Shown here: positions 18,219-27,367 of the stretch, one piece after another
Position numbering within the stretch: position 1 is the stretch's first letter
Layout: each line of letters opens with the position of its first letter
Assembly (NCBI RefSeq): GCF_002086455.1
Contig: NZ_MVHC01000025.1
Span: 1 to 54,346, forward strand
DNA length: 54,346 bases
Reading direction: 5' to 3'
Source of the DNA: Mycolicibacter algericus DSM 45454
GTDB taxonomy: Bacteria > Actinomycetota > Actinomycetes > Mycobacteriales > Mycobacteriaceae
Position numbers and translations under genes: made by a program
The notes under the pieces: model-generated
Told to the model about the DNA's origin: nothing
Database searches by the model: none
What the model saw: the letters and a program-made list of their open reading frames with translations, nothing else

Positions 18219-18920
18219 TCAATACTCGATGATCCGGGTCAGATACGGCGTCATCCCGGCCGTCCGCACCGGGCTGACGACGACCTTGCCGGCACTGCCG
18301 GACGCCTCCAGCATCTTGCCGCCACCCAGGAAGATGGCGACGTGCTGACCACCACCGGGACCCCAGAACATCAGGTCGCCGCGGCGGGCCTGGCTGGGTG
18401 AAATGTGCCGGCCGGCGTTGTACTGGTCGCCGGAAAACCGTGGGATCAGCACCCCGACACCGGCGAAGGCGTAGCGCATCAATCCCGAGCAGTCGAAGCC
18501 GACCGTTCCCGCCCCGGAGTCGATCCCCTTACTGGGACCGGTCAGCGAGCCGCCGCCCCAGGAGTACGGCACCCCGCGCTGCGAGCCGGCGCGGCGGATG
18601 ACGTACTCGATGGCCTGCTGGCCCCGCACCCGCTGGCCGGGCGCGACGTTGCTGACGGCCTCGTCTCCGACGTTGAAGCCGAGACCGGACAGGAACTTCT
18701 TGCCCAGGTCCATCGTGGTCTGGGTGGCCTGCGCGGTGGCCTGTAACGACGCGTTGGCGATTGCCAGCGGGTCACCCGGCGCTCCGGCGCTGATCGTCGC
18801 GGGCAGGGTCGGGTCCCACCCGGGTTCGGCCTCGGCCGGCCCGGCCAGACTCAACATCACCGGGATCGCCATGAGCAGCACCCCGGTGACGCGGGCTAGA
18901 CGTGTTGCCATCTGTCGCAT
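18219..18920 (-). CDS. ripB: Peptidoglycan endopeptidase RipB (NlpC/P60)
   Basis: 233 residues. Signal peptide ending near SLAGPAEA (about residue 31), then a short linker and a C-terminal NlpC/P60 domain. The catalytic cysteine lies in GFDCSGLMRYAFAG and the histidine in GGQHVAIFLG; the C-terminal LEASG holds the following acidic residue. Cleaves D-Glu to meso-DAP stem-peptide bonds. It lacks the long coiled-coil N-terminus of RipA. It starts 11 nt after ripA (ATG 18920; a second ATG at 18911 is possible). Confidence 0.93.
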   Translation of the reverse strand: MRQMATRLARVTGVLLMAIPVMLSLAGPAEAEPGWDPTLPATISAGAPGDPLAIANASLQATAQATQTTMDLGKKFLSGLGFNVGDEAVSNVAPGQRVRGQQAIEYVIRRAGSQRGVPYSWGGGSLTGPSKGIDSGAGTVGFDCSGLMRYAFAGVGVLIPRFSGDQYNAGRHISPSQARRGDLMFWGPGGGQHVAIFLGGGKMLEASGSAGKVVVSPVRTAGMTPYLTRIIEY

Positions 18921-18931
18921 TCGCTCCGCCG

Positions 18932-20362
18932 TCAGTATTCGATGTATCGGACTACAAAGGGCGTCATGCCGCTCTTACGCACCGGCGACACCTTCACGGG
19001 CTGCCCCACGTCGGGGGCCTCCAACATCAGGCCGTTGCCGAGATAGAGCGTCACGTGCTGGCTGCCACCCGGCCCGTAGAAGATGACGTCGCCGCGGCGC
19101 GCCATCGCCGTCGGGATCTGGCGGCCCATCTTGTACTGCGAGCCCGAGTAGTGCGGCAGCTTGATGCCCACCCCGGCGAAGGCGTACAGGATCAGCCCGG
19201 AACAGTCGAATCCCACGGTGCCCGAACCGGATCCGATGCCGCGACTCGGCCCCGCGGCGTTGCCACCGCCCCACGAGTAGGGCACGCCGCGCTGCGACAT
19301 CCCGCGCCGGATCACATATTCGGAGGCCTGCCTGCCGTACACCCGCGGGATGCGGCCGTTGTTGATGCCGGAGTCCTCCGGCTTGGCCAGCCCGAGCGAC
19401 TGCAGGAACTGGCGGCCGAGGTTCGAGGTCACCTGCGCCGAGGTCTGGGAGATCCCGAGCACCTGGTTGATGACGGCGATCGGGTCGCCGGGAACATTGG
19501 CGCTGGGGATCATCGGCAGGGTCGGATCCCACGGGCCATCCCACTGATCGGAGCGTTTGGCCGCGCCGGAGGTATCGGGGCCGGCCGGGTTGCCCCACCG
19601 GTCACCGGCCGGCGCGCCGGGCGCCGGGGCGGCGTCGGGCCGTGACGGGCGGGCCGCGGCGAGCCGGGCCTGCGCCTGGTCGCGCGCTGCGGCCAGGCGG
19701 GTGATCTCACCGCGCTGTTCACCGAATTTGCGGTGGGCGTCGGTGAGCGCATTGACCGCCGCGTCTTGGCTGGACTGCGCGTCGACGACGGCCTGGTCGG
19801 CCTTCTGCTTGGCCAGCCGGGCGGCCGACTCCTTGTTGAGTTGCTCGATACGCGAGCGCTTCAGGGTGTCCAGCGCCTGCTGGGAACTGAGCGCCAGGGT
19901 CTGGCCGGCGGCGGCGGTGGCGATCATCTCCGACGGGTCGCGGGCGGTCAGGTAGCTCTCCGAGGGCCCGTGGACGTAGGTCGACGCGGCGAAGGTGTTG
20001 TACCGCTGCTGGGCGGCCATGATCTTGGCGTCGGCTTCGACGATCGCCGCCCGGCCGGCCTCCACCTCCTGTTCGGCGGCGGTTGCGTCCTCGCGTGCGG
20101 TCTGCAGCTCCACCAGCGCCTTGTTGACGCTCTCCTTCTGCTGCTGGATCTGGGCGCCCAGTTCCTGCAACTGCTGGTTGGCGTCGGCGACCGCGGCGAT
20201 CAGCGCGGCGATGCCGTCCGGGTCCGATACCGGTTGAGCGGTCGCCAGACCCGGGGTGCCCAGCAGCATGGCGGCGCTGACAGCCGACGCTGCGGCGGTG
20301 CGGCTGAGCCGGGCGGCCGGCGCGAAGACAGAGCCTTTGGAGCCACAGCGGATGCGTCTCAT
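18932..20362 (-). CDS. ripA: Peptidoglycan endopeptidase RipA (NlpC/P60)
   Basis: 476 residues, close to the 472 of Rv1477. Signal peptide to about residue 43 (GLATAQP). A long coiled-coil inhibitory region (residues about 50-245, ANQQLQELGAQIQQQKESVN and onward) is followed by a proline-rich linker. The C-terminal NlpC/P60 domain has the catalytic cysteine in GFDCSGLILYAFAG and the histidine in QHVTLYLGN, with an acidic residue in LMLEAP. Essential septal hydrolase in mycobacteria, made as a zymogen. First gene of ripA-ripB-moxR1. Confidence 0.95.
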   Translation of the reverse strand: MRRIRCGSKGSVFAPAARLSRTAAASAVSAAMLLGTPGLATAQPVSDPDGIAALIAAVADANQQLQELGAQIQQQKESVNKALVELQTAREDATAAEQEVEAGRAAIVEADAKIMAAQQRYNTFAASTYVHGPSESYLTARDPSEMIATAAAGQTLALSSQQALDTLKRSRIEQLNKESAARLAKQKADQAVVDAQSSQDAAVNALTDAHRKFGEQRGEITRLAAARDQAQARLAAARPSRPDAAPAPGAPAGDRWGNPAGPDTSGAAKRSDQWDGPWDPTLPMIPSANVPGDPIAVINQVLGISQTSAQVTSNLGRQFLQSLGLAKPEDSGINNGRIPRVYGRQASEYVIRRGMSQRGVPYSWGGGNAAGPSRGIGSGSGTVGFDCSGLILYAFAGVGIKLPHYSGSQYKMGRQIPTAMARRGDVIFYGPGGSQHVTLYLGNGLMLEAPDVGQPVKVSPVRKSGMTPFVVRYIEY

Positions 20363-20424
20363 TCGGCTTGGATCTCCTCGGACTATGGACGTCTCGGCGC
20401 AGCACTTCGGCCGGTGCTAAAGCA

Positions 20425-20439
20425 CAGGTGCAACACCTG
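20425..20439. promoter_or_regulatory. Palindrome CAGGTG-CAA-CACCTG upstream of ripA
   Basis: Perfect 6-bp arms with a 3-bp spacer, 63-77 bp upstream of the ripA ATG, in a 243-bp gap (20363-20605) that holds no gene. Operator or 5'-UTR hairpin; no regulator assigned. Confidence 0.35.
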
Positions 20440-20516
20440 CGACTTTTGAACCATACGTCACATCAATCACTGGAGAAACGTTCGTAACAAACTACGTTAT
20501 TGTAATTATTCGGCTT

Positions 20517-20532
20517 GTGACCGAATGGTGAC
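20517..20532 (-). promoter_or_regulatory. GTCAC-N6-GTCAC direct repeat (MtrA-like) upstream of ripA
   Basis: In the ripA sense, GTCAC occurs twice with 11-bp spacing, one helical turn. It lies in the AT-rich stretch 20470-20550, about 155-170 bp upstream of ripA. Spacing and half-site recall OmpR-family MtrA boxes, and ripA is a known MtrA target in M. tuberculosis. Another GTCAC lies near 20458 on the plus strand. Inference only. Confidence 0.4.
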
Positions 20533-20605
20533 CTAGTAGTTTGCTACAGCCATTTGAATGACAGCGCTATCCACCCCTGCGTCAGAGTTTCAGCAGCTGG
20601 TATGG

Positions 20606-21157
20606 CTATTCGCTGTCATCGATGCGCTCGGCAGCAGCTTTGCTGCGTCGTTGCAGGAACCGAGTGCCGACAGCGGCTGCTGCCACCCCCACCAGCAACA
20701 CCACCGTTAAGCCGGTCCAGGGCAGATCGGGCCTGTTCAACTCGGTGAGGAAATTCTGCGCGGAGACCACCGGATCGCCGGTCTTGGCGTGGTCCTCGGC
20801 GGCCTCCAACTTCGATCGGTGGAACTGCCCGCTGTAGCTGCCGACATAGGTGGTACTGAGCACCAGCACGGTGGCGTCCGGGTAGTCGTAGCCCACCACC
20901 GTGGCGACGTCGCGCAGCGCGGTGTCCATCCCGGGGTTGCGGGCCACTTCGACGATCTTGAGGTCGATGCCGTTGCCGGCCGCCTCTGCCACGATGTCGC
21001 GCAACGCCGGCACGTCGGCGGCCGGGGCGCTGACCCCGTCGGCCGCGACGTCGATCTTGACCAGCTCCATGCACTCATCCGGCGGGGTGGCCGGGTCCAG
21101 GCCGACGGTGATGCAGAGCTCACCGGGGATGTAGGCCGGCGGGTGCGGGGTGGTCAC
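20606..21157 (-). CDS. Rv1476-family membrane protein
   Basis: 183 residues from GTG 21157 (VTTPHPPAYIPGELCITVGLD). The longer frame from 21268 runs into the neighbouring island gene and is rejected. A soluble N-terminal domain (DPATPPDECMELVKIDVAADG, VGYDYPDATVLVLSTTYVGS) is followed by one C-terminal transmembrane helix (TGLTVVLLVGVAAAAVGTRF) and a basic tail. It sits upstream of ripA as Rv1476 does. Function is not established; it marks the left flank of the island. Confidence 0.88.
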   Translation of the reverse strand: MTTPHPPAYIPGELCITVGLDPATPPDECMELVKIDVAADGVSAPAADVPALRDIVAEAAGNGIDLKIVEVARNPGMDTALRDVATVVGYDYPDATVLVLSTTYVGSYSGQFHRSKLEAAEDHAKTGDPVVSAQNFLTELNRPDLPWTGLTVVLLVGVAAAAVGTRFLQRRSKAAAERIDDSE

Positions 21158-21227
21158 GGGTGTTGACGGTAGCAACGCAGGCACGGAGCAAGGAAGCCTG
21201 CACGCCGGGATTGCGCCTGAGAGTAGA

Positions 21228-23132
21228 TCACCTCGAGCCGAACCAACTCCGAATCCGCTGGAAGGCATTCACCCCTGCCGTCGGCAGGGGTGAAGCGGCC
21301 TGCACATAGCCATCGCCGTAACCGAACGGCTCACGCATCCGGTAGCGGCCCTGCTGATAGTCGAAGTAGTACTCGTAGCGGTCAAACTCGTCTTGCTCGC
21401 ACTCCAGCAACGCGATGAGCTTGCTCAACATCGCCTCGTACACGTCGATGCCATGATCCAGATTGACTTGGAAGGTCAGCCGCCGTGCGCCGAGTGCTTT
21501 TGCCTCCCTTTTCGGTTGGCTGAGCACTGCCGTCCACGGCCGTTTGGCACCGCAGCCGTGCCGCACCACGTAGGTGGCGTGTTCGCCCTTGAATGGACTG
21601 ATCGCTACGGCATCTTCTCCAGCGCCACCTGCCACCGGCAGGCGGAGGACGACATAACCGTTGTCCTCGTATGCAGCCGAAAACGCTCCGCGAGTCACCG
21701 TGCATCGTCGTTGATCAAAATGCTCTGCCAAATCCTGCAGGACTTGAGTTCGGCGTGGATCAACCGTTCTCTCGAGACTGCCACCAGATCTGCGCAATGC
21801 ATCGACGAACGACTGAACCAGTTCACCCGGCGGCAGGACTTGAAACGGAAGATCCTCCAACGCAACAAGTGCCGAGACTTCGGCATCGGCCGCAGGAAGG
21901 TCAACAAGGAAGTCAAATTCGCCGGCTTCCACCGCCAGAACCTCGTCACGGCTAACACCACACAGCAGCGGCCGATCGTCTGTTTCACCGGAGAAGAATT
22001 CTTCAACGAGGGTAATCATGCGTCGGAGGTTGCCGATCGCGGCGATCACGTTCCGCGGCGCATCACCCGCTGGCGCTTCTGGCGGCGGCATCAGCTGATC
22101 AAGCAGCGGATGCAGCTTGCCTTGGTAATCCTCGCTGCCAAACGTCAAGATGACGGCGTGGCGTAGGAATGTCAGGCTGGACCTGGCGCGACGAAGGGCA
22201 TCGTCTGGTGAACGCCAACTGGCGTCGAGGTCGGCTTTGTCGAGTTCCTTTTGCAGCGCCTGTCGCGCCAGATGTGGCCGTTTTTCCAAGAACCGGCCAT
22301 ACTGCGACGAAAGGCGCGCGGCGAGTTCTTTGACGTCCAGCACAATTGACCGCATCCGCTGCAGTTGGCCCATATCGGAGTCATCTATCACCTGGCCAGG
22401 CCGGGTGTACGTCTCGCAAAACCGCCAAGCCAGGTACCCATCGTGGTCGCCCGCGTCGTGATCAAAGAAGGCCAGTCGATCTACGGCGTCTTCACGGGAG
22501 ATAGACTCGATGCCTGCCGCAAACACCGCATCTGCGAGGTGTCCTTTCCCCGCGATTGGTTCGTCAGCGCCGTTCGCGTTCTCAGTGTGAGCAGGCAGCG
22601 AATCCTCGCCATCCTTAGAGTCCTCGGCATCCTCGGCGACGAAGAGCAAATCCAGTCGCTGCAGGCACTCTTCGCGCGTCCCGTCGAATTCAAGGCGGAT
22701 GAACCAATCGTAGAACGCACCGTTGTCGGCGGGGCGGGTGCTCTCATCCCACCGCTTTACGCCCAGGCCGGCCTGCTCGACGATCTTGACGAGCAGCTTC
22801 GCGGACTCGTGCGATGAGTCGAAGACCAAGTAGTGGCCGAATTTGTTGGATTCGAGGTGCCAGGCGTCTATCCGACAGACCGCCTCCACTGAGCCTGACT
22901 CAGGGGCGTACGGGATGTGTTGTCCAGCAGTCACGAACGTGTGACAGAGCTCCTTACCCAGCGGATTGTCTTCCAACCGAATGATGTCGCCGGCATACAA
23001 CGGATAGACCACGCCTTGATACACCACCCCCGCATGCATCGCAGGGGGCATGATGCGAACGGGCCTGCGGGACAGGGCCGAAACGGATCGGCCGGCCCGG
23101 TACACCGTCACGTCTACTGCTCTTGCGGCCAT
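21228..23132 (-). CDS. Uncharacterised island protein, last gene of the defence operon
   Basis: 634 residues from ATG 23132 with RBS AGGTGA just upstream. No domain recognised. The N-terminal 140 residues look like a compact beta-rich domain (GVVYQGVVYPLYAGDIIRLE, FGHYLVFDSS). The middle is helical with an acidic linker (EDAEDSKDGEDS). The C-terminus is aromatic-rich (EYYFDYQQGRYRMREPFGYG). No membrane segment. Codon use is less GC-rich than the flanks, consistent with acquired DNA. It follows the 239-residue gene after 101 bp and ends 70 bp before the Rv1476 start. It may be an accessory or effector of the island; that is inference from position. Confidence 0.7.
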   Translation of the reverse strand: MAARAVDVTVYRAGRSVSALSRRPVRIMPPAMHAGVVYQGVVYPLYAGDIIRLEDNPLGKELCHTFVTAGQHIPYAPESGSVEAVCRIDAWHLESNKFGHYLVFDSSHESAKLLVKIVEQAGLGVKRWDESTRPADNGAFYDWFIRLEFDGTREECLQRLDLLFVAEDAEDSKDGEDSLPAHTENANGADEPIAGKGHLADAVFAAGIESISREDAVDRLAFFDHDAGDHDGYLAWRFCETYTRPGQVIDDSDMGQLQRMRSIVLDVKELAARLSSQYGRFLEKRPHLARQALQKELDKADLDASWRSPDDALRRARSSLTFLRHAVILTFGSEDYQGKLHPLLDQLMPPPEAPAGDAPRNVIAAIGNLRRMITLVEEFFSGETDDRPLLCGVSRDEVLAVEAGEFDFLVDLPAADAEVSALVALEDLPFQVLPPGELVQSFVDALRRSGGSLERTVDPRRTQVLQDLAEHFDQRRCTVTRGAFSAAYEDNGYVVLRLPVAGGAGEDAVAISPFKGEHATYVVRHGCGAKRPWTAVLSQPKREAKALGARRLTFQVNLDHGIDVYEAMLSKLIALLECEQDEFDRYEYYFDYQQGRYRMREPFGYGDGYVQAASPLPTAGVNAFQRIRSWFGSR

Positions 23133-23233
23133 CAGTTCACCTACCGTGCATTGCGGCCCGAGCAGCAGCAGAGATGGACCGACGTGACTGGCCCTGGAAA
23201 TACCGCCAAGGCAGTTGCGTTCCCTTGGCCCAC

Positions 23234-23953
23234 CTACGGATTAATCGCACGTGAAACCCTTTCGCCGACCTCCCACAGCTTGTCGGGGTCGAGGTCCGAG
23301 ACCGGCGTCCACGGCGCCGAGCCGGTGTGATCGAGACCCAGCATCGCAGCCAGCTCTGCAAAGCCGGGATGCTCGCTGACGCCTTTGAAGTTGCTCTTCC
23401 AGCAGCCGGCGATCATCAACTGCCCGGCATCGACTTTGAATTTGTACGGCGGGAACCTGCGCATGAACGGGTAGACAAACATCCCGCCGCCGGGGCGCTG
23501 ACCGAAGAAGAGGTGGCAATAATCGCCCCTCGCCGGAAGCCGGCTGGTCTTCTGCACCAGCTCCAGAAGCCTGTGCAGGAAGGCGCGATCGGATTGGTCT
23601 TCGACCGCATCGACGAATTCCTCCGGCGCCCAGGGATCGGTGTCCCGACGGTCGAATTTGATCTTCAGCCCCTGGAACAGTCCGGTACCCGACGTAGCGG
23701 TCGCCGATGCTCGGCCCGTCAACCACACGCGGAGCCGCTCATCGTTCCCGGGCGAGTCTGCCGAGAAGGCTTCGTCGGCGCGGTTCGGCCGGGTTCGGGT
23801 GAGGCTGGTGATCGTGTCGTCGGAGGAGTACTGCGCCAGAATTGTGATGTCGTCTTTGCTGAACTCGTCGAGACGCGAGAGATGGTCTACCTCCCAGCCG
23901 AACTCGGATGCGAGGTCGAGTGTGTCCAGGCGGAACGATGTCGGGTCGGTCAC
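23234..23953 (-). CDS. Uncharacterised island protein, coupled to the McrC-like gene
   Basis: 239 residues from GTG 23953, overlapping the McrC-like stop by 4 nt (GTGA), so expression is coupled. No recognised domain and no signal or membrane segment. Notable stretches are DRRDTDPWAPEEFVDAVEDQ, ARGDYCHLFFGQRPGGGMFV and PYKFKVDAGQLMIAGCWKSN. The last two have the beta-strand pattern of a small ligand- or nucleic-acid-binding domain, but that is only a guess. The tight coupling suggests it acts with the McrBC-like pair. Confidence 0.7.
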   Translation of the reverse strand: MTDPTSFRLDTLDLASEFGWEVDHLSRLDEFSKDDITILAQYSSDDTITSLTRTRPNRADEAFSADSPGNDERLRVWLTGRASATATSGTGLFQGLKIKFDRRDTDPWAPEEFVDAVEDQSDRAFLHRLLELVQKTSRLPARGDYCHLFFGQRPGGGMFVYPFMRRFPPYKFKVDAGQLMIAGCWKSNFKGVSEHPGFAELAAMLGLDHTGSAPWTPVSDLDPDKLWEVGERVSRAINP

Positions 23954-25155
23954 TGCACTCCTTTTTCGATTGTGGTTGACGAAAACTGGACGGCCAAGCC
24001 ATCGATCTGCTGCAGCAGGTCAGCCGGCCGCAGCGCCAAATCAAGGGCGTGGCAGTGGACCACGATGCCGGAGCGCCGCACGGTGTGTACGCTCACCGGT
24101 TCATTCCCCTTGGCGTAGACCAGATGTCCCTCCCCCAGCCCCAGGACGGTGCAGTACGCCAGCATCTGATAGAGGTCGGCGTTGGGGAATCCGTCGTAAC
24201 GTTCGGCCTTGTATTTGGCGTCGATGACCGCCACCGGCACTCCATGCCTGCGGCACAGTAGGTCGGGGCGCATCGGAGCCTGACGTTCATCGTCGAGGTG
24301 CAGTGCCGCCTGCTGTTCACACCGCCATCCGGACGTTGTCAATGCCTCGGTGAGCGCGACCGTGACGAAATCCTCGAACACCCGCCACATGTCGAACATG
24401 TAGCCGGTGACCCGCAGACCTCCGACCCGGTGTTCGAAAGACTCGGCGGCGAGCACGATCTCTGCCAAGCGCAGCGCCGAATGGTAACGGGTGTTGAGCC
24501 GGCTCGGCTGCCAGCGCGGCAGGGCGGCACCGCGGGAGAGCACCGACACGTCGGCGAGGGTTCGCCGCAGCCGACGCAGCCGGCGCCTGGCCGTCTCGCT
24601 GATCCGCGGCACGGTCAGCAGCCGCAGCGCGGCGGCAAGCAGCAGCTGGTTCTCGGCGATGTCGACGGTGAAGTCGTCGTACTCCACCGCGACCGGCACC
24701 GGCAGGCCGTAGAGCCGGGTCATCTGCTCGGCGGCGAGCAGCCGCCCCCGCAGCACCGGCAGGGTGTCGCGGACCGTGCGGTAGCCCTGCAGCACTCCCT
24801 GGTCGACGGCGCGCGAGGCAAGCCGGCTGAAGGCTTCGGCGATGCCGGGCAGCAGTTCGTCGGCGCTGATGAGGTCGACCTGATCGTCGCGCCAGATCCG
24901 TTGGTCTTTGGCGTAGCCGATCAAGAACAGCAGCCGGTTCAGGTCGGTGATCTTGGGGCGGACGATGAGCTGGCGCTCCCCCACCGTGACCGCGCCGACC
25001 TTGCGCCCGGCGGCGACCTCGTAGCGGCCCGGGTCGAGCGTCGGGGTCACCGTGACCAGACTGAGCTGCTGGAATGCGCGGTACTCGCCACCGGTCAGCT
25101 CGACGGTCTGTGAATCGCCGCCCTCAGTGAGGGTCAGCGGCGGCGATGCTGTCAT
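23950..25155 (-). CDS. McrC-like restriction nuclease subunit
   Basis: 401 residues, McrC family. The N-terminal part has GRKVGAVTVGERQLIVRPKI and VEYDDFTVDIAENQLLLAA, both typical of McrC. The C-terminal PD-(D/E)xK nuclease is RPDLLCRR...VAVIDAKYK (D and D-x-K at about residues 295-315), with all expected catalytic residues present. In McrBC enzymes this subunit cuts DNA when driven by the McrB GTPase ring. ATG 25155 lies 32 nt inside the McrB-like gene; no later start is convincing. Confidence 0.9.
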   Translation of the reverse strand: MTASPPLTLTEGGDSQTVELTGGEYRAFQQLSLVTVTPTLDPGRYEVAAGRKVGAVTVGERQLIVRPKITDLNRLLFLIGYAKDQRIWRDDQVDLISADELLPGIAEAFSRLASRAVDQGVLQGYRTVRDTLPVLRGRLLAAEQMTRLYGLPVPVAVEYDDFTVDIAENQLLLAAALRLLTVPRISETARRRLRRLRRTLADVSVLSRGAALPRWQPSRLNTRYHSALRLAEIVLAAESFEHRVGGLRVTGYMFDMWRVFEDFVTVALTEALTTSGWRCEQQAALHLDDERQAPMRPDLLCRRHGVPVAVIDAKYKAERYDGFPNADLYQMLAYCTVLGLGEGHLVYAKGNEPVSVHTVRRSGIVVHCHALDLALRPADLLQQIDGLAVQFSSTTIEKGVQ

Positions 25156-27367
25156 CGTGTTCCACAGTCGAGACGGCAGGCGGATAGGCGACGTCGACCC
25201 TGGCCTGCACCGCCTTTTCGATCGCTGCCAACCCGTATTGCGTTATCACATCCACCGAACGGTCGCCGTAGTGGTGTTCTTCCAGCAGCGGCAGGATGGC
25301 GGTGCGCCACACCCGTTCCAGCCCGCGCTCGCCACCGGCATAGACCGCCCGCCGCATGAAGTACGACGGTCCGATCTTGAAGTCTGCGTCATCGATGCGC
25401 GCGTTGAGCTCGTCGAGCAGATCAGCCACCTTGGCCGGGTGGCCGTTGTCGGCCAGCCACTTGCGCAGGATGCCGCTGGTGGGTTCCTCCGAGGGGTGCA
25501 GGGCCAGGAAGGCGAACCGGCGCCGCATCGCGGCGTCGACCAGAGCGATGGAGCGGTCAGCGGTGTTCATCGTGCCCAGGATGACGATGTTCTTCGGCAG
25601 CGTGAACGGTTCGGTGTCGTCGGAGGAGTACAGCAGGTCGATCGCTTTGTCGCGGTATTCCAGCAGGAAATACAGCTCGCCGAAGATCTTGGCGAGGTTG
25701 CCGCGGTTGATTTCGTCGATGATCAAAACGTAGACCGCGGTGGGGTTTTCGTTGGCCCGGTCCACTAGGGAGCGCAGCGGCCCGGGTTTGAGCGCGAACC
25801 CGACCTGCCCGTCGCTCTGCCCGGTGGGCCGATAGCCCTCGAAGAAGTCCTCGTAGGAATAGGCAGGGTGGAACTGGACGATCTTGACGTTGGGTTCGGT
25901 GGCCAGGTGGCGGGCAAGTTCCTGGGCGATGTAGGTCTTACCGGTACCCGGTGGGCCGTAGAAGATCAGCTGTGGGCGGTCGCGCAGCAGCTCGACGCAT
26001 TCCTGCAGCCATGACCGGGGTACGTAAAGTCGTTCGGCCAGTTCGGCGGTGGCGTCCGGCAGGTGCATCCCGGCCGTGCCGGCCGGGGGCTGGCGCCGCT
26101 CGGCCAACGCGACCAAGGTATCGAGGTGCTGGCTCAGATCGAGCACCTCACCCTGGGCACCCAGGCGGGCTGCGACCTCATCGGGCAGCTCAGTCAGCGG
26201 CAGCGAGTTGTCGTACCACTTGACCGGGCGGCGCAGATTGGAGCGCCCGTCGCTGCTTTGGACGTACTCGGCATCCCCGGTGATGACTCCGAAATACACT
26301 CGGCCCTGGCTGACGGTGACGACGACGTCCTGGGGGTGCATCCGGTTGAGGAATGCCCCGAACTCGTCGAGCTTCTCCTGGCGCTGGGCGTAGCCAGAGG
26401 ATCCGTAATCGTCGTCGACAATCGCTTTCAGTTCCTCGCGGCCGATGCCGGGCGCGACCGCGCGCAGCAGACTGCCGGCCAGCGAGATGGTGCTCTTGTG
26501 GCGCCAGATCGGCACCATGTCTTGGCCTTTGACGCCAGCGCCGTGGACTTTCCAGGCGCGCCGGACGGGGGGCTCGGGTTTCTTCAGCCAGCGTTCGATC
26601 CACGGTTTGGCGTAGAGGTCGACATGCCCGCCCTCGGCGTCGGTGATGGCCTCGTAAATTTGGGCGATATCGGCGTCGAGGTCCCCGGTCGGTGTCGCCA
26701 GGTATGTGCCGGCGAAACTGTCGCGCAGCAGCTTTCGGTGCTCGACGTTGACGACCGGCAAGTAGAAATGGGGGAAGGCCAGATACAGCAGCGACTGGCG
26801 TTGTGCCGCCTGACCGGTGGGGACGGCGTTGACCTCGTCGCGGAAGATCAGCGGATCGTCCAGTGCATCGACCTGCCGCTGCCCGGGCAGCGACTTGAAG
26901 TGGCGAGCGACCTCAATGAGGTAGACAATCTGCGCCCAGCGGTAAGTGGTGAAGGCTTGGCCTCCGTGGAACACACCACCGCCCGCGAGGGCAGCTTCGA
27001 CATCCTCCGGCAGGCCCACCGGGTCGCCGCTCATTTTCAGCACGCTCTCGACCTGTTTGACCTTCAGCGCCCCGCCCAGGTTCTCAATGGGAAGTGTGTT
27101 GAGGATCAGCAGTTCGGCGAACAACTGCACGGCGGCCGGCGACGAGTCGGCCAATTGAAGCTGCAGCTTTTCGAAAAAGCCGCCGGGACCGGCGTTGGGC
27201 CGGTCCACATAATCGCGGGTCAACTCGTCCAGGTTCGCCATCGTCCAGATCGGCTGACCGGGTGTCAGCAGCGAATCGTCTTTGCCCAGACCCGAATCGA
27301 TGATGCGCCGGCCGACGGCTTCGACCGCGACGGCGGCTCCACTGGCGAAGGTCCCAACCTCGTTCAT
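25124..27367 (-). CDS. McrB-like AAA+ GTPase
   Basis: 747 residues. The C-terminal half is an McrB-type AAA+ motor: Walker A FYGPPGTGKTY (about residue 470), Walker B LIIDEINRGN, and the McrB signature MNTADRS (about residue 600) followed by DAAMRRRF. The first 420 or so residues are not the classical McrB DNA-binding domain as far as I can tell; they should hold the target sensor. ATG 27367 overlaps the methylase stop by 4 nt (ATGA). McrBC systems normally cut modified DNA, so cotranscription with an adenine methylase is notable. Confidence 0.9.
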   Translation of the reverse strand: MNEVGTFASGAAVAVEAVGRRIIDSGLGKDDSLLTPGQPIWTMANLDELTRDYVDRPNAGPGGFFEKLQLQLADSSPAAVQLFAELLILNTLPIENLGGALKVKQVESVLKMSGDPVGLPEDVEAALAGGGVFHGGQAFTTYRWAQIVYLIEVARHFKSLPGQRQVDALDDPLIFRDEVNAVPTGQAAQRQSLLYLAFPHFYLPVVNVEHRKLLRDSFAGTYLATPTGDLDADIAQIYEAITDAEGGHVDLYAKPWIERWLKKPEPPVRRAWKVHGAGVKGQDMVPIWRHKSTISLAGSLLRAVAPGIGREELKAIVDDDYGSSGYAQRQEKLDEFGAFLNRMHPQDVVVTVSQGRVYFGVITGDAEYVQSSDGRSNLRRPVKWYDNSLPLTELPDEVAARLGAQGEVLDLSQHLDTLVALAERRQPPAGTAGMHLPDATAELAERLYVPRSWLQECVELLRDRPQLIFYGPPGTGKTYIAQELARHLATEPNVKIVQFHPAYSYEDFFEGYRPTGQSDGQVGFALKPGPLRSLVDRANENPTAVYVLIIDEINRGNLAKIFGELYFLLEYRDKAIDLLYSSDDTEPFTLPKNIVILGTMNTADRSIALVDAAMRRRFAFLALHPSEEPTSGILRKWLADNGHPAKVADLLDELNARIDDADFKIGPSYFMRRAVYAGGERGLERVWRTAILPLLEEHHYGDRSVDVITQYGLAAIEKAVQARVDVAYPPAVSTVEHDDSIAAADPH

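Noticed and set aside
20363..20605. Riboswitch (ydaO/c-di-AMP type) in the ripA leader
   Set aside because: I found no recognisable conserved core; only a short palindrome and AT-rich DNA.
21158..21268. Extended start for the Rv1476 homologue
   Set aside because: It would reach into the island gene; the GTG at 21157 fits the family start.
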